The position numbers were made by a program, and so were the translations under genes. Source: RUG11237 sp045126515 (GTDB lineage: Bacteria; Bacillota; Clostridia; Lachnospirales; Lachnospiraceae). From it: a DNA stretch of 64,000 bases. The stretch covers positions 80,577 to 144,576 of the forward strand of contig JBGVOM010000048.1 of the NCBI GenBank assembly GCA_045126515.1, written 5' to 3'. Positions 7,845 to 15,946 of this stretch are shown one piece after another. Below the pieces are notes generated by a model, which made no database searches, was not told the origin of the DNA, and saw only the letters and a program-made list of their open reading frames with translations. Numbering within the stretch: the first letter of the stretch is position 1; each line of letters starts with the position of its first letter.

Positions 7845-8459
7845 CTATGCTTCATTGTCTGATAAACAAAATCTTATTTTTACCATAGCTGCCAATGCCT
7901 CCGCCGTTCCGTTGATACCTAAAATACTGCTGTTGATTAGCACGTCCTGATTATCCTGATTTTCCGGTACATAGCCGGCATAATGAAGGTGATATGCCTT
8001 TCTCGCCTTATCTACCTTTCGAATCATTTTCTTTGCCGATTCCTGATCCATATGCAAAATATCTACACAATTCCGATAACGTTCCTCATACGGTGCATAA
8101 ATATATACCCTAAGACAATTTTTCTCATTGCCCAGAATGTAATCCGCACACCGACCTACAATAATACAAGAACCCTTATCCGCCAAATCCCGTACGATTT
8201 TTGTCTGCTCATTAAAAATAGCATCCTGCTGCTCTGTTGCCTCTGTTCCTAAAGGATAGCTCATAAAAGAGAAACGATTTTTGATACTTTCCTCATTATC
8301 TTTAATTACAGTAACTGGAAGTCCTAAATTTTTTGCAGTCTGTTCTACAATTTCACGGTCATAAAAATCAATATTTAATAATTCTGCCAAACGCTTGGCA
8401 ATGGGACGTCCTAGACTTCCAAACTGTCTTGATAATGTAATCACATAACGCTTTTCCAT
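7845..8459 (-). CDS. Cytidylate-kinase-like family protein (P-loop kinase)
   Basis: A 204-residue protein of the Cytidylate_kin2 group. The N-terminus carries the P-loop region SRQFGSLGRPIAKRLAE, followed by a FYDREIV motif typical of the group, and GSCIIVGRCADYIL in the middle. These proteins occur in clostridia beside amino-acid transporters and catabolic enzymes; their true substrate is not established and need not be CMP. The ATG at 8459 has AGGAGG 9 nt upstream, better than the GTG at 8468. Neighbours upstream and downstream are 13 and 11 nt away, so it is in one operon. Confidence 0.82.
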   Translation of the reverse strand: MEKRYVITLSRQFGSLGRPIAKRLAELLNIDFYDREIVEQTAKNLGLPVTVIKDNEESIKNRFSFMSYPLGTEATEQQDAIFNEQTKIVRDLADKGSCIIVGRCADYILGNEKNCLRVYIYAPYEERYRNCVDILHMDQESAKKMIRKVDKARKAYHLHYAGYVPENQDNQDVLINSSILGINGTAEALAAMVKIRFCLSDNEA

Positions 8460-8472
8460 ACTTTTCACCCTC

Positions 8473-9639
8473 CTACTCTGAAATACTTTCCATTAAAATT
8501 TTCTCTGCCAGTTCTTCTGTAAAAGTCACCGGATTCATCCACAATAAACGGTAACCCATGGTTCCTTTGATAATTTCCGGAAACATATTCTTTGTTACCT
8601 TCAGACAAGCAATGTTATCCGGTATGCCAATCTGCTGATTCATCTCTACAATCTTTTCTCCTGCAACCTTTGCTGCTTCTTCTGTAGACATTTGACTGGT
8701 ATCCACGCCTAAAAGTGATGCAATATCGGCGTATTTTTCTATAGCACCTATAAAATTGTATTTCATCACTTTCGGAAGAAGAATGGCATTGGTAATACCA
8801 TGAGGCGTATGTGCAATTCCTCCCATAGACTGAGAAATTCCGTGCACTGCACCAAGTCCACCATTTACAAAGGCAATTGCCGCCATGGAGCTTGCCTGTG
8901 CCATCATCATACGGCTTTCTAAATTATCCGGCTCCTCCATTACTTCTGGAAGATACTTTCCAATCAATTCAATGGCACGTCTTGCATAAATATCACTAAA
9001 TACACTGGAATTTTTTGAAGTATAAGCCTCAATGGCATGTGTCATGGCATCCATGCCTGTTCCGGCGGTAATCTTTGGCGGCATATCCTGCTGCATCATT
9101 GGATCTAAAATAGCTATCTTTGGCTGTAAAATCGGATGAGTACAAGATAACTTAATATGATTATCCGTGTCTTCAATCACACTAGAGGCCGTCACTTCAG
9201 AACCACTTCCTGCAGTAGTTGGAATACAAATTAGCGGCAGTGATGGTGCTTTAGGAACTCTGCTTCCGCCAAAAAGATAATCCTTAATACTTCCTTCGTT
9301 ATTTTTCAGCATACACACTGCCTTTGCAGTATCCATAGGACTTCCGCCCCCTACAGCTATCACCAATCCAAAGTTTTCACTTCGCACATATTCTGCCAGT
9401 TCATCTACCATTCCCATAGGCGGTTCCGGTATCACTTTTGAATACACTTCAAAAGAGATTCCCTGCACCTTCATAGCCTCCGTAAATGCCGAAAATGCAT
9501 TACTTTTCGCCACATGACTTCCGGTAATCACCAAAATTTTTTCTGCTTCAAAGGCTTTCATCCATTGGTCCATATGCAAGGCTGCTCCTACACCAGTCAC
9601 TAATTTTACTGGTGAAAAAAATTCAAATTCTGTCCTCAT
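8473..9639 (-). CDS. Iron-containing alcohol dehydrogenase (group III)
   Basis: A 388-residue protein. The NAD-binding signature GGGSPMDTAK is at 97-106 and the metal ligands are Asp197, His201, His266 and His280 (GTGMDAMTHAIEA, GAVHGISQSM, HTPHG). All expected ligands are present. Group III enzymes include 4-hydroxybutyrate, butanol, 1,2-propanediol and L-threonine dehydrogenases. In this operon a role reducing a semialdehyde produced by the divergent aminotransferase/amine dehydrogenase operon is plausible but not shown. It starts 3 nt after the upstream permease. Confidence 0.93.
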   Translation of the reverse strand: MRTEFEFFSPVKLVTGVGAALHMDQWMKAFEAEKILVITGSHVAKSNAFSAFTEAMKVQGISFEVYSKVIPEPPMGMVDELAEYVRSENFGLVIAVGGGSPMDTAKAVCMLKNNEGSIKDYLFGGSRVPKAPSLPLICIPTTAGSGSEVTASSVIEDTDNHIKLSCTHPILQPKIAILDPMMQQDMPPKITAGTGMDAMTHAIEAYTSKNSSVFSDIYARRAIELIGKYLPEVMEEPDNLESRMMMAQASSMAAIAFVNGGLGAVHGISQSMGGIAHTPHGITNAILLPKVMKYNFIGAIEKYADIASLLGVDTSQMSTEEAAKVAGEKIVEMNQQIGIPDNIACLKVTKNMFPEIIKGTMGYRLLWMNPVTFTEELAEKILMESISE

Positions 9640-9642
9640 TTT

Positions 9643-10410
9643 CTATCTGCCCTCCTCTGCCAAAGTTCCTGCCTGTAATGATTTAAATTTAAAAGCAAAC
9701 TTTTTCTTTCTGACCACTGTACCGCCAGGCTGTAAATATCTTCCCATCCGCTTTTCCAGCAAACGGAATAACTGCTCAAAGATTACAAACACAGCCCAGT
9801 AAAGCAGTGCACATGCCGTATAAGTAACTAAAAAATTTTGATTTAAGGTAGCAAAATTTCTTGCAACTCCCATCATTTCCATAATCGTAACCATACATGC
9901 TAAAGAGGTTGCCTTTAATACATTAACAAAATGATTTCCAAAGTTTGGAATAGCTATCACCACAAACTGGGGAATAATAATCCTTGTCATTGTCTGCCAT
10001 TTAGTAAAACCAAAAGCCTCACAAGCTTCCCACTGTCCCTTAGGCACCGTATCCATAGCTGTTACAATCATGTCACACATATATGGAGCATAAGATAATG
10101 CTATGGCAATTACTGCAAATGCAAAGGTTGGCGGTTTGCGGATATCATAAGTAAATTGTAATACTGTTGCCAGTGTTCCCATGATATCATCCATTGCTGA
10201 ATTAAACATATATAAAAATACAAGAATAGGAATTCCTTTTAAAAAGGAATTAAGTACAGAAAAGATTATATTAACAATTCGAAATCTACACATCACACCT
10301 AGACTGAGCAAAATACCGCCTACCAATGCCAAAAGAATAGAGTCTATGGTCAAACCAAGAGTTGTTGGTAAGCCGATAAGTATTTTTTCAAAACACGTCA
10401 TAATATACAT
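9643..10410 (-). CDS. Polar amino acid ABC transporter permease (HisM/GlnP family), second
   Basis: A 255-residue membrane protein with about five helices and the binding-protein-dependent permease loop EACEAFGFTKWQTMTRIIIPQ (EAA motif, about 122-142) that contacts the ATPase. AGGAGG precedes the ATG by 8 nt. The extended basic tail (KKKFAFKFK) is a little unusual. It forms a heterodimeric pore with the permease encoded 12 nt upstream. Confidence 0.92.
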   Translation of the reverse strand: MYIMTCFEKILIGLPTTLGLTIDSILLALVGGILLSLGVMCRFRIVNIIFSVLNSFLKGIPILVFLYMFNSAMDDIMGTLATVLQFTYDIRKPPTFAFAVIAIALSYAPYMCDMIVTAMDTVPKGQWEACEAFGFTKWQTMTRIIIPQFVVIAIPNFGNHFVNVLKATSLACMVTIMEMMGVARNFATLNQNFLVTYTACALLYWAVFVIFEQLFRLLEKRMGRYLQPGGTVVRKKKFAFKFKSLQAGTLAEEGR

Positions 10411-10422
10411 AACTGATTCCTC

Positions 10423-11145
10423 CTAACCTCTGGCACCAAACAGGCTGTGCTTTTTGCTTATGGAATTTCCACGGTTTAATCTTGTGGTAGCCACATTGGA
10501 AACACTTATAATAAGCAATCCAATCAACCAGAACAGTACTGCTACCGTCATATATAGTTCCATCTGTCCAACACCATAATTATTTTTAGCAAGCTGGCTG
10601 GCACGTCCTAATATGTCATACACGCCGATGACTGCTGCTATAGAAGTGTTTTTCATTAATTCCAGTGACATATTTGTCAGATTCGGAAGGGCGGTAGCTG
10701 CCCCCTGAGGCAGAATTACCCTCCGAAAAATCTGAACTTTTCCCATACCAAGGCTCTGTGCCGCCTCTATCTGCCTATAATCCAACGAAATATAAGCGGA
10801 ACGATAAATTTCTGCAAAGAATGCTGCCATATTCAGCGAAAAAGCAACAATTGCATAAATGGATGGACTCCATGAGCCAGTGTCAATGCCATGGTCGTTG
10901 GCAAAAAGCGGAACCATTATAAACACCAGCAAAATCTGCACCATCATTGGAGTTCCACGCATAAAGGAAATAAATATACTGGATAATGCTTTTGCTATTC
11001 TATTTTTTCCAATCTTAGCCCAGACTAAGAAAAATCCTAAAATTACTGCTATGAAAACAGATACAAATAATAGATAAAATGTGGTTGGCAGTGCCTTCAA
11101 TAATGCCGGCAGATAGTGCCAGATAATCTGTAATGATTCCGCCAT
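10423..11145 (-). CDS. Polar amino acid ABC transporter permease (HisQ/GlnP family), first
   Basis: A 240-residue membrane protein with the polar-amino-acid permease segment SFMRGTPMMVQILLV and the EAA loop EAAQSLGMGKVQIFRRVILPQ (about 130-150). The ATG at 11145 is preferred because GGAGG is 8 nt away; a GTG at 11154 is also in frame. It lies between the binding protein and the second permease, and together they form the transmembrane part of the importer. Confidence 0.92.
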   Translation of the reverse strand: MAESLQIIWHYLPALLKALPTTFYLLFVSVFIAVILGFFLVWAKIGKNRIAKALSSIFISFMRGTPMMVQILLVFIMVPLFANDHGIDTGSWSPSIYAIVAFSLNMAAFFAEIYRSAYISLDYRQIEAAQSLGMGKVQIFRRVILPQGAATALPNLTNMSLELMKNTSIAAVIGVYDILGRASQLAKNNYGVGQMELYMTVAVLFWLIGLLIISVSNVATTRLNRGNSISKKHSLFGARG

Positions 11146-11179
11146 TGTGCTCACCTCCGATTTTGCTTACACACGATTG

Positions 11180-12178
11180 TTATTCTGTATACCAGTCTGC
11201 CTGTTCTGCCGAATAATTTGCATAATCAAACAGGGAATTAGTATCTTCTGCTACCTTAAAGTAGTCTTTTCCCAACCATTTTTCTGATAATTCTTTTAAA
11301 GTTCCATCTGCATATAACTCACAGGTTGCCTGATTGATTGCTTCTCTTAAATCCGTAAGATTGCTGTTGATTACAGCTACGCAACTTGCTGTTGTAATTG
11401 GTTCTGAACAGAAACTGCTGTCTGCTAAACTAGGATCTGCGGCAATCAAATCGTTATACATAGTTTCTCCGCCAAACCAGCAGTCATATCTTCCCTTAAT
11501 TACATCCTGCAGACCATCCAGATATGGAATATATTCTGAAGTTGGATCCTGTGTATATTTTACATCCGGATATTCTCCTGCCATCTGATTTAATACAATA
11601 GAAAGACCATCGTTTGGTGGGTTTGGTACTAAAACTTTGCCATCTAATTCTTCAAAAGAAGTAAAACTATCTTCCGTTCTGGATACTAAATTTACTGGAT
11701 AATATGATTCCGGAATACTAAGAATATAATTTTCCATTCTGGCAGGTGTTACAAAATGAGCAGATGCTGAAAATGCATAAGTTCCTGCCTGAATTGCCGC
11801 TGCAGCAGCATCCGGACTGACAGACACATATTTGAACGTATAATTCTCTAATTTTTCATCTACTGCCAGCATCCACTCATAATCATATCCCTGCATTGCA
11901 CCGGTTTCATCGGTATAAGTATATGGTGCCATTCCGTCTAAGACTGCTACGGTTACTTCGTAAGTACCATCTCCGTTATCTTTCACTCCAGCAATACTTG
12001 TCTCAGAGGAAGTTGTATTTTCTGATTCCGCATTTTCTGATGTATCTGTGGTTTCTGTAGTTTCCTGAGTTCCCGTGGTTTCCGCATTCGAACCTCCACA
12101 ACCTGTCAATACTCCTGCAACCATCATTGCTGCTACTGTCATTGTTGCAATTTTCTTACTAACTGTTCTCTTTCTCAT
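11180..12178 (-). CDS. Amino acid ABC transporter substrate-binding lipoprotein (SBP_bac_3)
   Basis: A 332-residue secreted lipoprotein. A basic start and hydrophobic stretch end in the lipobox GVLTGC with Cys27, followed by a Ser/Thr/Glu-rich linker (about 30-65). The periplasmic-binding-protein type 3 fold follows, with PYTYTDETGAMQGYDYEW near the start of the domain. It captures a polar amino acid or amino-acid-like compound outside the membrane. The ligand cannot be read from sequence; the operon's redox enzymes suggest a compound other than a standard nutrient amino acid. Confidence 0.92.
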   Translation of the reverse strand: MRKRTVSKKIATMTVAAMMVAGVLTGCGGSNAETTGTQETTETTDTSENAESENTTSSETSIAGVKDNGDGTYEVTVAVLDGMAPYTYTDETGAMQGYDYEWMLAVDEKLENYTFKYVSVSPDAAAAAIQAGTYAFSASAHFVTPARMENYILSIPESYYPVNLVSRTEDSFTSFEELDGKVLVPNPPNDGLSIVLNQMAGEYPDVKYTQDPTSEYIPYLDGLQDVIKGRYDCWFGGETMYNDLIAADPSLADSSFCSEPITTASCVAVINSNLTDLREAINQATCELYADGTLKELSEKWLGKDYFKVAEDTNSLFDYANYSAEQADWYTE

Positions 12179-12229
12179 ATTGATTACCTCCTTGTTGTGA
12201 TACTCTTAGTTGCCTATGTCAAATCATCC

Positions 12230-12982
12230 TTAACTATTAATACGGGACAAAAATTCCTTTGTTCTGTCCTGTTTTGGATGATCAATGACCTCTTCTGGTG
12301 TGCCGTCTTCTACTACTACACCGCCTTCCATAAAAATTACTCTGGTAGCAGCTTCTTTGGCAAACGCAATTTCGTGGGTAACTATAATCATGGTAATTCC
12401 TGTTTTAGCTACCTGTCTTATACTTTCTAACACTTCTCCTACTAACTCAGGATCTAACGCTGAGGTAGGTTCATCAAACAATAACAAATCCGGTTCCATT
12501 ACCAGTGCCCTGGCAATTCCCACGCGCTGCTGCTGCCCCCCAGATAACTGGGATGGGTAAAAATCTCTTTTATTCAGCAATCCCACAGATTCTAAAGCGG
12601 CTGCCGCCTTTTCCTCTGCCTGTTTTTTCTTCATTCCCTTTACTACTACCAGGCCTTCCATGACATTTTCAATAGCTGTCCTATTTCGGAATAAGTTATA
12701 TTGCTGAAATACCATTGCCGTCTTTCGGCGCAAGGTACGGATTTTTGCCTGCTTTTTTTCTTTTGCATCTACTGTGTAAGAATTTACAGTAATGCTTCCT
12801 TCATCTGCCTGCTCTAAAAAGTTGATACAACGCAACATGGTGGTTTTTCCGGAGCCGCTGGGTCCTAAGACTACTACGATTTCTCCTTTTTTCACATCAA
12901 TATTTACACCATTTAACACATTGTTATCGCCAAATCGCTTGTATACATTTTTGATGGATAACATCATTTCATTTCCCGGCAT
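12230..12982 (-). CDS. Amino acid ABC transporter ATP-binding protein (GlnQ/HisP family)
   Basis: A 250-residue ATPase. Walker A GPSGSGKTT at 40-48, signature LSGGQQQRVGIARAL in the middle, and Walker B LLLFDEPTSALDPELVG; the switch histidine lies in VTHEIAFA. AGGAGGG is 7 nt before the ATG. It is the first gene of the operon, directly behind the leader at 13020-13166, so regulation at that leader governs the whole seven-gene unit. Confidence 0.94.
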   Translation of the reverse strand: MPGNEMMLSIKNVYKRFGDNNVLNGVNIDVKKGEIVVVLGPSGSGKTTMLRCINFLEQADEGSITVNSYTVDAKEKKQAKIRTLRRKTAMVFQQYNLFRNRTAIENVMEGLVVVKGMKKKQAEEKAAAALESVGLLNKRDFYPSQLSGGQQQRVGIARALVMEPDLLLFDEPTSALDPELVGEVLESIRQVAKTGITMIIVTHEIAFAKEAATRVIFMEGGVVVEDGTPEEVIDHPKQDRTKEFLSRINS

Positions 12983-13017
12983 CTTGGATCCCTCCTATTA
13001 TTTCTGCTGATTGTTTT

Positions 13018-13062
13018 CAAATAAAAAGCGCTATTTCCATCTTTGAAAACAGCGCCTTTGCT
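13018..13062 (-). terminator. Terminator-like hairpin in the ABC operon leader (possible attenuator)
   Basis: In the transcript leader about 40 nt before the first start codon, AAAGGCGCTGTTTTC pairs with GAAATAGCGCTTTTT around a short loop, giving about 14 pairs with G-U wobbles around a GCGCT core and ending in a run of five U. No gene lies upstream on this strand within the transcript, so it would act on the leader itself. Confidence 0.55.
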
Positions 13063-13107
13063 TCGAAATAATTATATTGTTGTTACTTCAGCCTTACCTG
13101 ATATGAC

Positions 13108-13118
13108 TGGTCTAACCA
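13108..13118. promoter_or_regulatory. Candidate GntR/FCD operator in the ABC operon leader
   Basis: TGGTCTAACCA fits the FadR-type palindrome T-N-G-T-N3-A-C-N-A exactly. It sits about 20 bp downstream of the -10 box, a position where a bound repressor would block elongation. The nearest FCD regulator is encoded at 6045-6707. Confidence 0.5.
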
Positions 13119-13137
13119 CTTGGCTTGAATTGAGATG

Positions 13138-13166
13138 ACTATAGCACGATTATTTTTACTTGTCAA
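13138..13166 (-). promoter_or_regulatory. Promoter of the ABC transporter/dehydrogenase operon
   Basis: The minus strand reads TTGACA (13161-13166), a 17-nt spacer and TATAGT (13138-13143). The leader to the first ATG is about 150 nt, long enough for the operator and hairpin listed above. Confidence 0.8.
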
Positions 13167-13194
13167 CTACAAATTTTTATTTTTTGATATTGCA

Positions 13195-13419
13195 GTTCAG
13201 ACTTTTGAGTTGGCAGGACGCTCATAAGAGAGGACAATTTTTCCCTGGAAGGCAGAGGCAACACGAATGCGAAATCCACTGTTTACGAAGACTTAGACGC
13301 AACGGCTGTCCGGAACGGCTTAGTCGTAGTTAACAGTTAGCTTTCAGCAACGTTGCCTCTGCCTGGCTGAGAAGAATTGGTATTGCCTATGAGCGTCCGT
13401 TCCACCCCTAAGTTCAAAC
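13195..13419. repeat. Long palindromic element C (about 225 bp)
   Basis: Same plan as the element at 4801. A conserved left block (GGAAGGCAGAGGCAAC, about 13246-13261, then CGAATGCGAA) is shared with 4801. GGACGCTCATAA (13216-13227) pairs with the TATGAGCGTCC block at 13388-13398, and GGCAGAGGCAAC pairs with GTTGCCTCTGCC. The central stem (ACTGTT...AACAGT) has a different sequence but still pairs. It ends 5 bp past the LysR stop codon and lies just upstream of the ABC operon promoter. Confidence 0.75.
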
Positions 13420-13423
13420 CACA

Positions 13424-14320
13424 CTATTTATGGTGCAGCACTTCGTCAAAAATCCTCCCCATATGTTCTCTGGAAAAATCTACGAAGGTTTTGGCTGCCG
13501 GAGACAAATCGCTGTAGCGACGCATTCCGACACCTAGTGAACGATAATATGCCGGGTTGATTGGTAAAGTTTTTACTTTCTTTTCGGTGCCGGTGACAAT
13601 TAATTCTGTCAGGATGCTTACTCCCAGATGTCCTTCTACCATTGCCAGTATGGTATGATCATCTAGAACAGAGTAGTGAAAATTTGGCGTGATTCCGGAA
13701 CATTCCAGTGCATTATGAATATCTATGTCATTTCCTGCGGCAGATATGATAAAGGGCTGATTTTCAAACTTATCCATATCGAATACACCATATCCTTCGG
13801 TAAGATAATCTTCCGGCAATACTGCAACCAGTGGATCTTCTCCAAAGGCAAAAAAGTCCATTGTCCTTGCATAGGGACGGCTAAAAAAAGCGAAGTCAAT
13901 CATATTGTTGTCCATCCATTCCAGTATATTATCCGCTCCCCCTTCTCTAATATCAATTTCAATTCCCGGATGTGCCCCCTTAAACTCCCGCAAAAGTTTC
14001 GGCAGTAAATGAATGGCAATACTAGAATATGCCCCAATGGTTACTTTCCCATACTCTAATCCCTTAATGGAATAAATGGTCTGCTCTAATTTCTCATTGG
14101 CAGCCATAATCTCTCGGATGCGCGGCAGCAGCAATTCTGCCGCCGGCGTTAAAGTTACTCCGTACTTCTCTCGAAACACCACCGGAAAACCCAGTTCCTT
14201 TTCCATGCTCTTCAAAATATGACTGGCTCCAGGCTGAGAGTATCCTAATCTCTCTGCAGTGCGGGTTATATTTTTCGTTTCGGCTAAATCTAGTAGTAGT
14301 TCATATTTGTTTAAGTCCAT
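13424..14320 (-). CDS. LysR-family transcriptional regulator
   Basis: A 298-residue protein with an N-terminal winged helix (about 1-60: LLDLAETKNITRTAERLGYS, QPGASHILKSMEKELG) and a type 2 periplasmic-binding effector domain (about 90-295) containing KVTIGAYSSIAIHLLPKLL. The ATG at 14320 is chosen because AAGGAG lies 8 nt upstream and it places the helix-turn-helix at the usual position; an upstream in-frame ATG at 14395 would start inside the palindrome at 14368-14420. It is divergent from the aminotransferase/amine dehydrogenase operon and is its likely activator. Confidence 0.92.
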   Translation of the reverse strand: MDLNKYELLLDLAETKNITRTAERLGYSQPGASHILKSMEKELGFPVVFREKYGVTLTPAAELLLPRIREIMAANEKLEQTIYSIKGLEYGKVTIGAYSSIAIHLLPKLLREFKGAHPGIEIDIREGGADNILEWMDNNMIDFAFFSRPYARTMDFFAFGEDPLVAVLPEDYLTEGYGVFDMDKFENQPFIISAAGNDIDIHNALECSGITPNFHYSVLDDHTILAMVEGHLGVSILTELIVTGTEKKVKTLPINPAYYRSLGVGMRRYSDLSPAAKTFVDFSREHMGRIFDEVLHHK

Positions 14321-14367
14321 GTTGGTTGCTCCTTTCAAAATCATTTGTATTAACGAGGGATTGGTGG

Positions 14368-14420
14368 TAAGAAGGACGCTCATAAGCGGGAGCACTTATG
14401 AGCGTCCCTCAACCAATAGT
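14368..14420. repeat. Minimal palindromic element D
   Basis: A perfect 13-bp inverted repeat (GGACGCTCATAAG and CTTATGAGCGTCC) around a 10-nt loop, with weaker flanking arms that extend it (ATTGGT/ACCAAT and GGGA/TCCC). The 13-bp arm is the end sequence of elements A and C, so this looks like a reduced copy lacking the central stem. It lies in the LysR/aminotransferase intergenic region. Confidence 0.7.
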
Positions 14421-14524
14421 TCCCCCGTAACCAGAATATTTCTACACCACGCTTTCTGCAATATTCCCTCCCCTATATCCTACCCAACCACTCCCCCAAT
14501 GTCAATCTAGGTATTCGTTTTTTT

Positions 14525-14537
14525 TATGTCTGACATA
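14525..14537. promoter_or_regulatory. Candidate LysR-type operator
   Basis: TATGTCTGACATA is a perfect palindrome of the LysR form T-N11-A. It lies 13 bp upstream of the -35 box of the plus-strand operon promoter, the usual place for an activator. A second TATGTC half-site follows at 14556. Confidence 0.6.
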
Positions 14538-14549
14538 CCATTTCTGAAG

Positions 14550-14578
14550 TTTACTTATGTCTTGTAATCAAGTATGAT
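14550..14578 (+). promoter_or_regulatory. Promoter of the aminotransferase/amine dehydrogenase operon
   Basis: TTTACT (14550-14555), a 17-nt spacer and TATGAT (14573-14578). The weak -35 box fits a promoter that needs activation by the divergent LysR regulator. The leader to the ATG at 14622 is about 38 nt. Confidence 0.6.
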
Positions 14579-14621
14579 AACCCCAACAAGCAACAGCACA
14601 ACAAAAAAGGAGGACAAGCTT

Positions 14622-15911
14622 ATGCCAATGAAATTTGAGGACTACAAACAGTATTTAAGTCCTGTATTCTATAAACAGACCAATCTGGTTGCTAAATCTG
14701 CCAGTGGTTGTTATTTAACAGATGTAAACGGTGACAAGTATTTAGATTTTGTACAGGGAATTGCAGTAAACGCTATGGGACATAACTACCCGCCTATCGT
14801 AAAAGCAATTCAGGAACAAGCAGGAAATTTAGTAAATGCTTCTTTTAACCTGGTAAATTATGAATCTACTCTGACACTTGCAAAGAACCTGGCAAGTGTG
14901 ACACCGGAAGGGCTTACTTCTATCTTTTTCACCAATGGAGGGGCAGAAGCAACGGACAGTGCCTTAAAACTTTCCATGTCATATACCGGAAGAAGTGCCG
15001 TGATTGCTTTCATGGGTTCTTTCCACGGAAGAACCGTAGGTGCTACTTCCATTACAGGTTCCAATTCAAAATATAGAAAACATTATAATCCGTTGATGGG
15101 AAATGTTTACTTTTCTCCTTATCCAAGCAAGGATTTGTGTCCTGCCGGAATGGATGAAGACGAAAGAGCAGACTACTGCTTATGGGAATTAAACAAATTA
15201 TTGCAGTATGTTGTATGGCCGGAAGATGTTGCCTGCATTTACATGGAACCAGTTATGGGCGAAGGCGGTTATGTGGTTCCTTCCAAAAAATTTATTCAGG
15301 GCGTAGCAGACATCTGTAAAAAGCATGGCATCCTGCTAATCTTTGATGAAATTCAGTGTGGTTATGGACGTACCGGTAAAATGTGGGCAAGCCAGCATTT
15401 TGACGTAGTTCCTGACATTATGACGGTAGGAAAAGCTATTGCAGGCGGACTTCCAATGAGTGCTGTTATCAGTACACCGGAAATTATGGATAAATGGCCT
15501 ATCGGTACTCACGGAACTACCTTTGGCGGAAACCCTGTGGCAGCTGCCGCCGGCTGTGTGGTATTAGAACAGTTTAAAGACGGAACACTTCTTAAAAATG
15601 TCAATGAAATGGGAGCTTATTTAAAAAACGAGCTGTTAAAATTAAAAGAAAAATATCCTTGCATATCTGACGTCCGTGGCGTGGGTCTTATGATTGCCAT
15701 TGAATTTTCCCATGAAGACGGCAGTCCTGCTCCAGATATCTGGGTAGATGTAAAAGCAAGAATGTTAAAACGCCATATGCTTACCTTAAACTGCGGTGTC
15801 CATGGAAATGGTATGCGTTTTGCAACACCGTTAAATGTAAAAAAGGATGAACTCGATGAAGGATTGGCTATTTTAAGCGCTTCCATCGAAGAAATGTATG
15901 CAGAAAAATAA
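14622..15911 (+). CDS. Class III PLP aminotransferase (acetylornithine/4-aminobutyrate family)
   Basis: A 429-residue protein. The PLP lysine is Lys271 in TVGKAIAGGLPMSAV. Asp242 (FDEIQCGYGRTG) contacts the pyridine nitrogen, and the GGAEATDSALKL block (107-118) and SFHGRTVGA are classic class III features. Such enzymes move terminal or alpha amino groups to 2-oxoglutarate or pyruvate, giving aldehydes or keto acids. AAAGGAGG precedes the ATG at 14622 by 8 nt, so the longer frame from 14574 is rejected. First gene of the plus-strand operon; its product could feed the Fe-alcohol dehydrogenase of the opposite operon. Substrate unassigned. Confidence 0.9.
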   Translation: MPMKFEDYKQYLSPVFYKQTNLVAKSASGCYLTDVNGDKYLDFVQGIAVNAMGHNYPPIVKAIQEQAGNLVNASFNLVNYESTLTLAKNLASVTPEGLTSIFFTNGGAEATDSALKLSMSYTGRSAVIAFMGSFHGRTVGATSITGSNSKYRKHYNPLMGNVYFSPYPSKDLCPAGMDEDERADYCLWELNKLLQYVVWPEDVACIYMEPVMGEGGYVVPSKKFIQGVADICKKHGILLIFDEIQCGYGRTGKMWASQHFDVVPDIMTVGKAIAGGLPMSAVISTPEIMDKWPIGTHGTTFGGNPVAAAAGCVVLEQFKDGTLLKNVNEMGAYLKNELLKLKEKYPCISDVRGVGLMIAIEFSHEDGSPAPDIWVDVKARMLKRHMLTLNCGVHGNGMRFATPLNVKKDELDEGLAILSASIEEMYAEK

Positions 15912-15946
15912 CTATAATATATATAAGAAGAAAGAGGTTGATTTTT

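Noticed and set aside
12983..13166. A known riboswitch or T-box in the ABC operon leader.
   Set aside because: No T-box sequence, glycine, lysine or SAM riboswitch motif could be recognised; only a terminator-like hairpin and a palindrome are visible.
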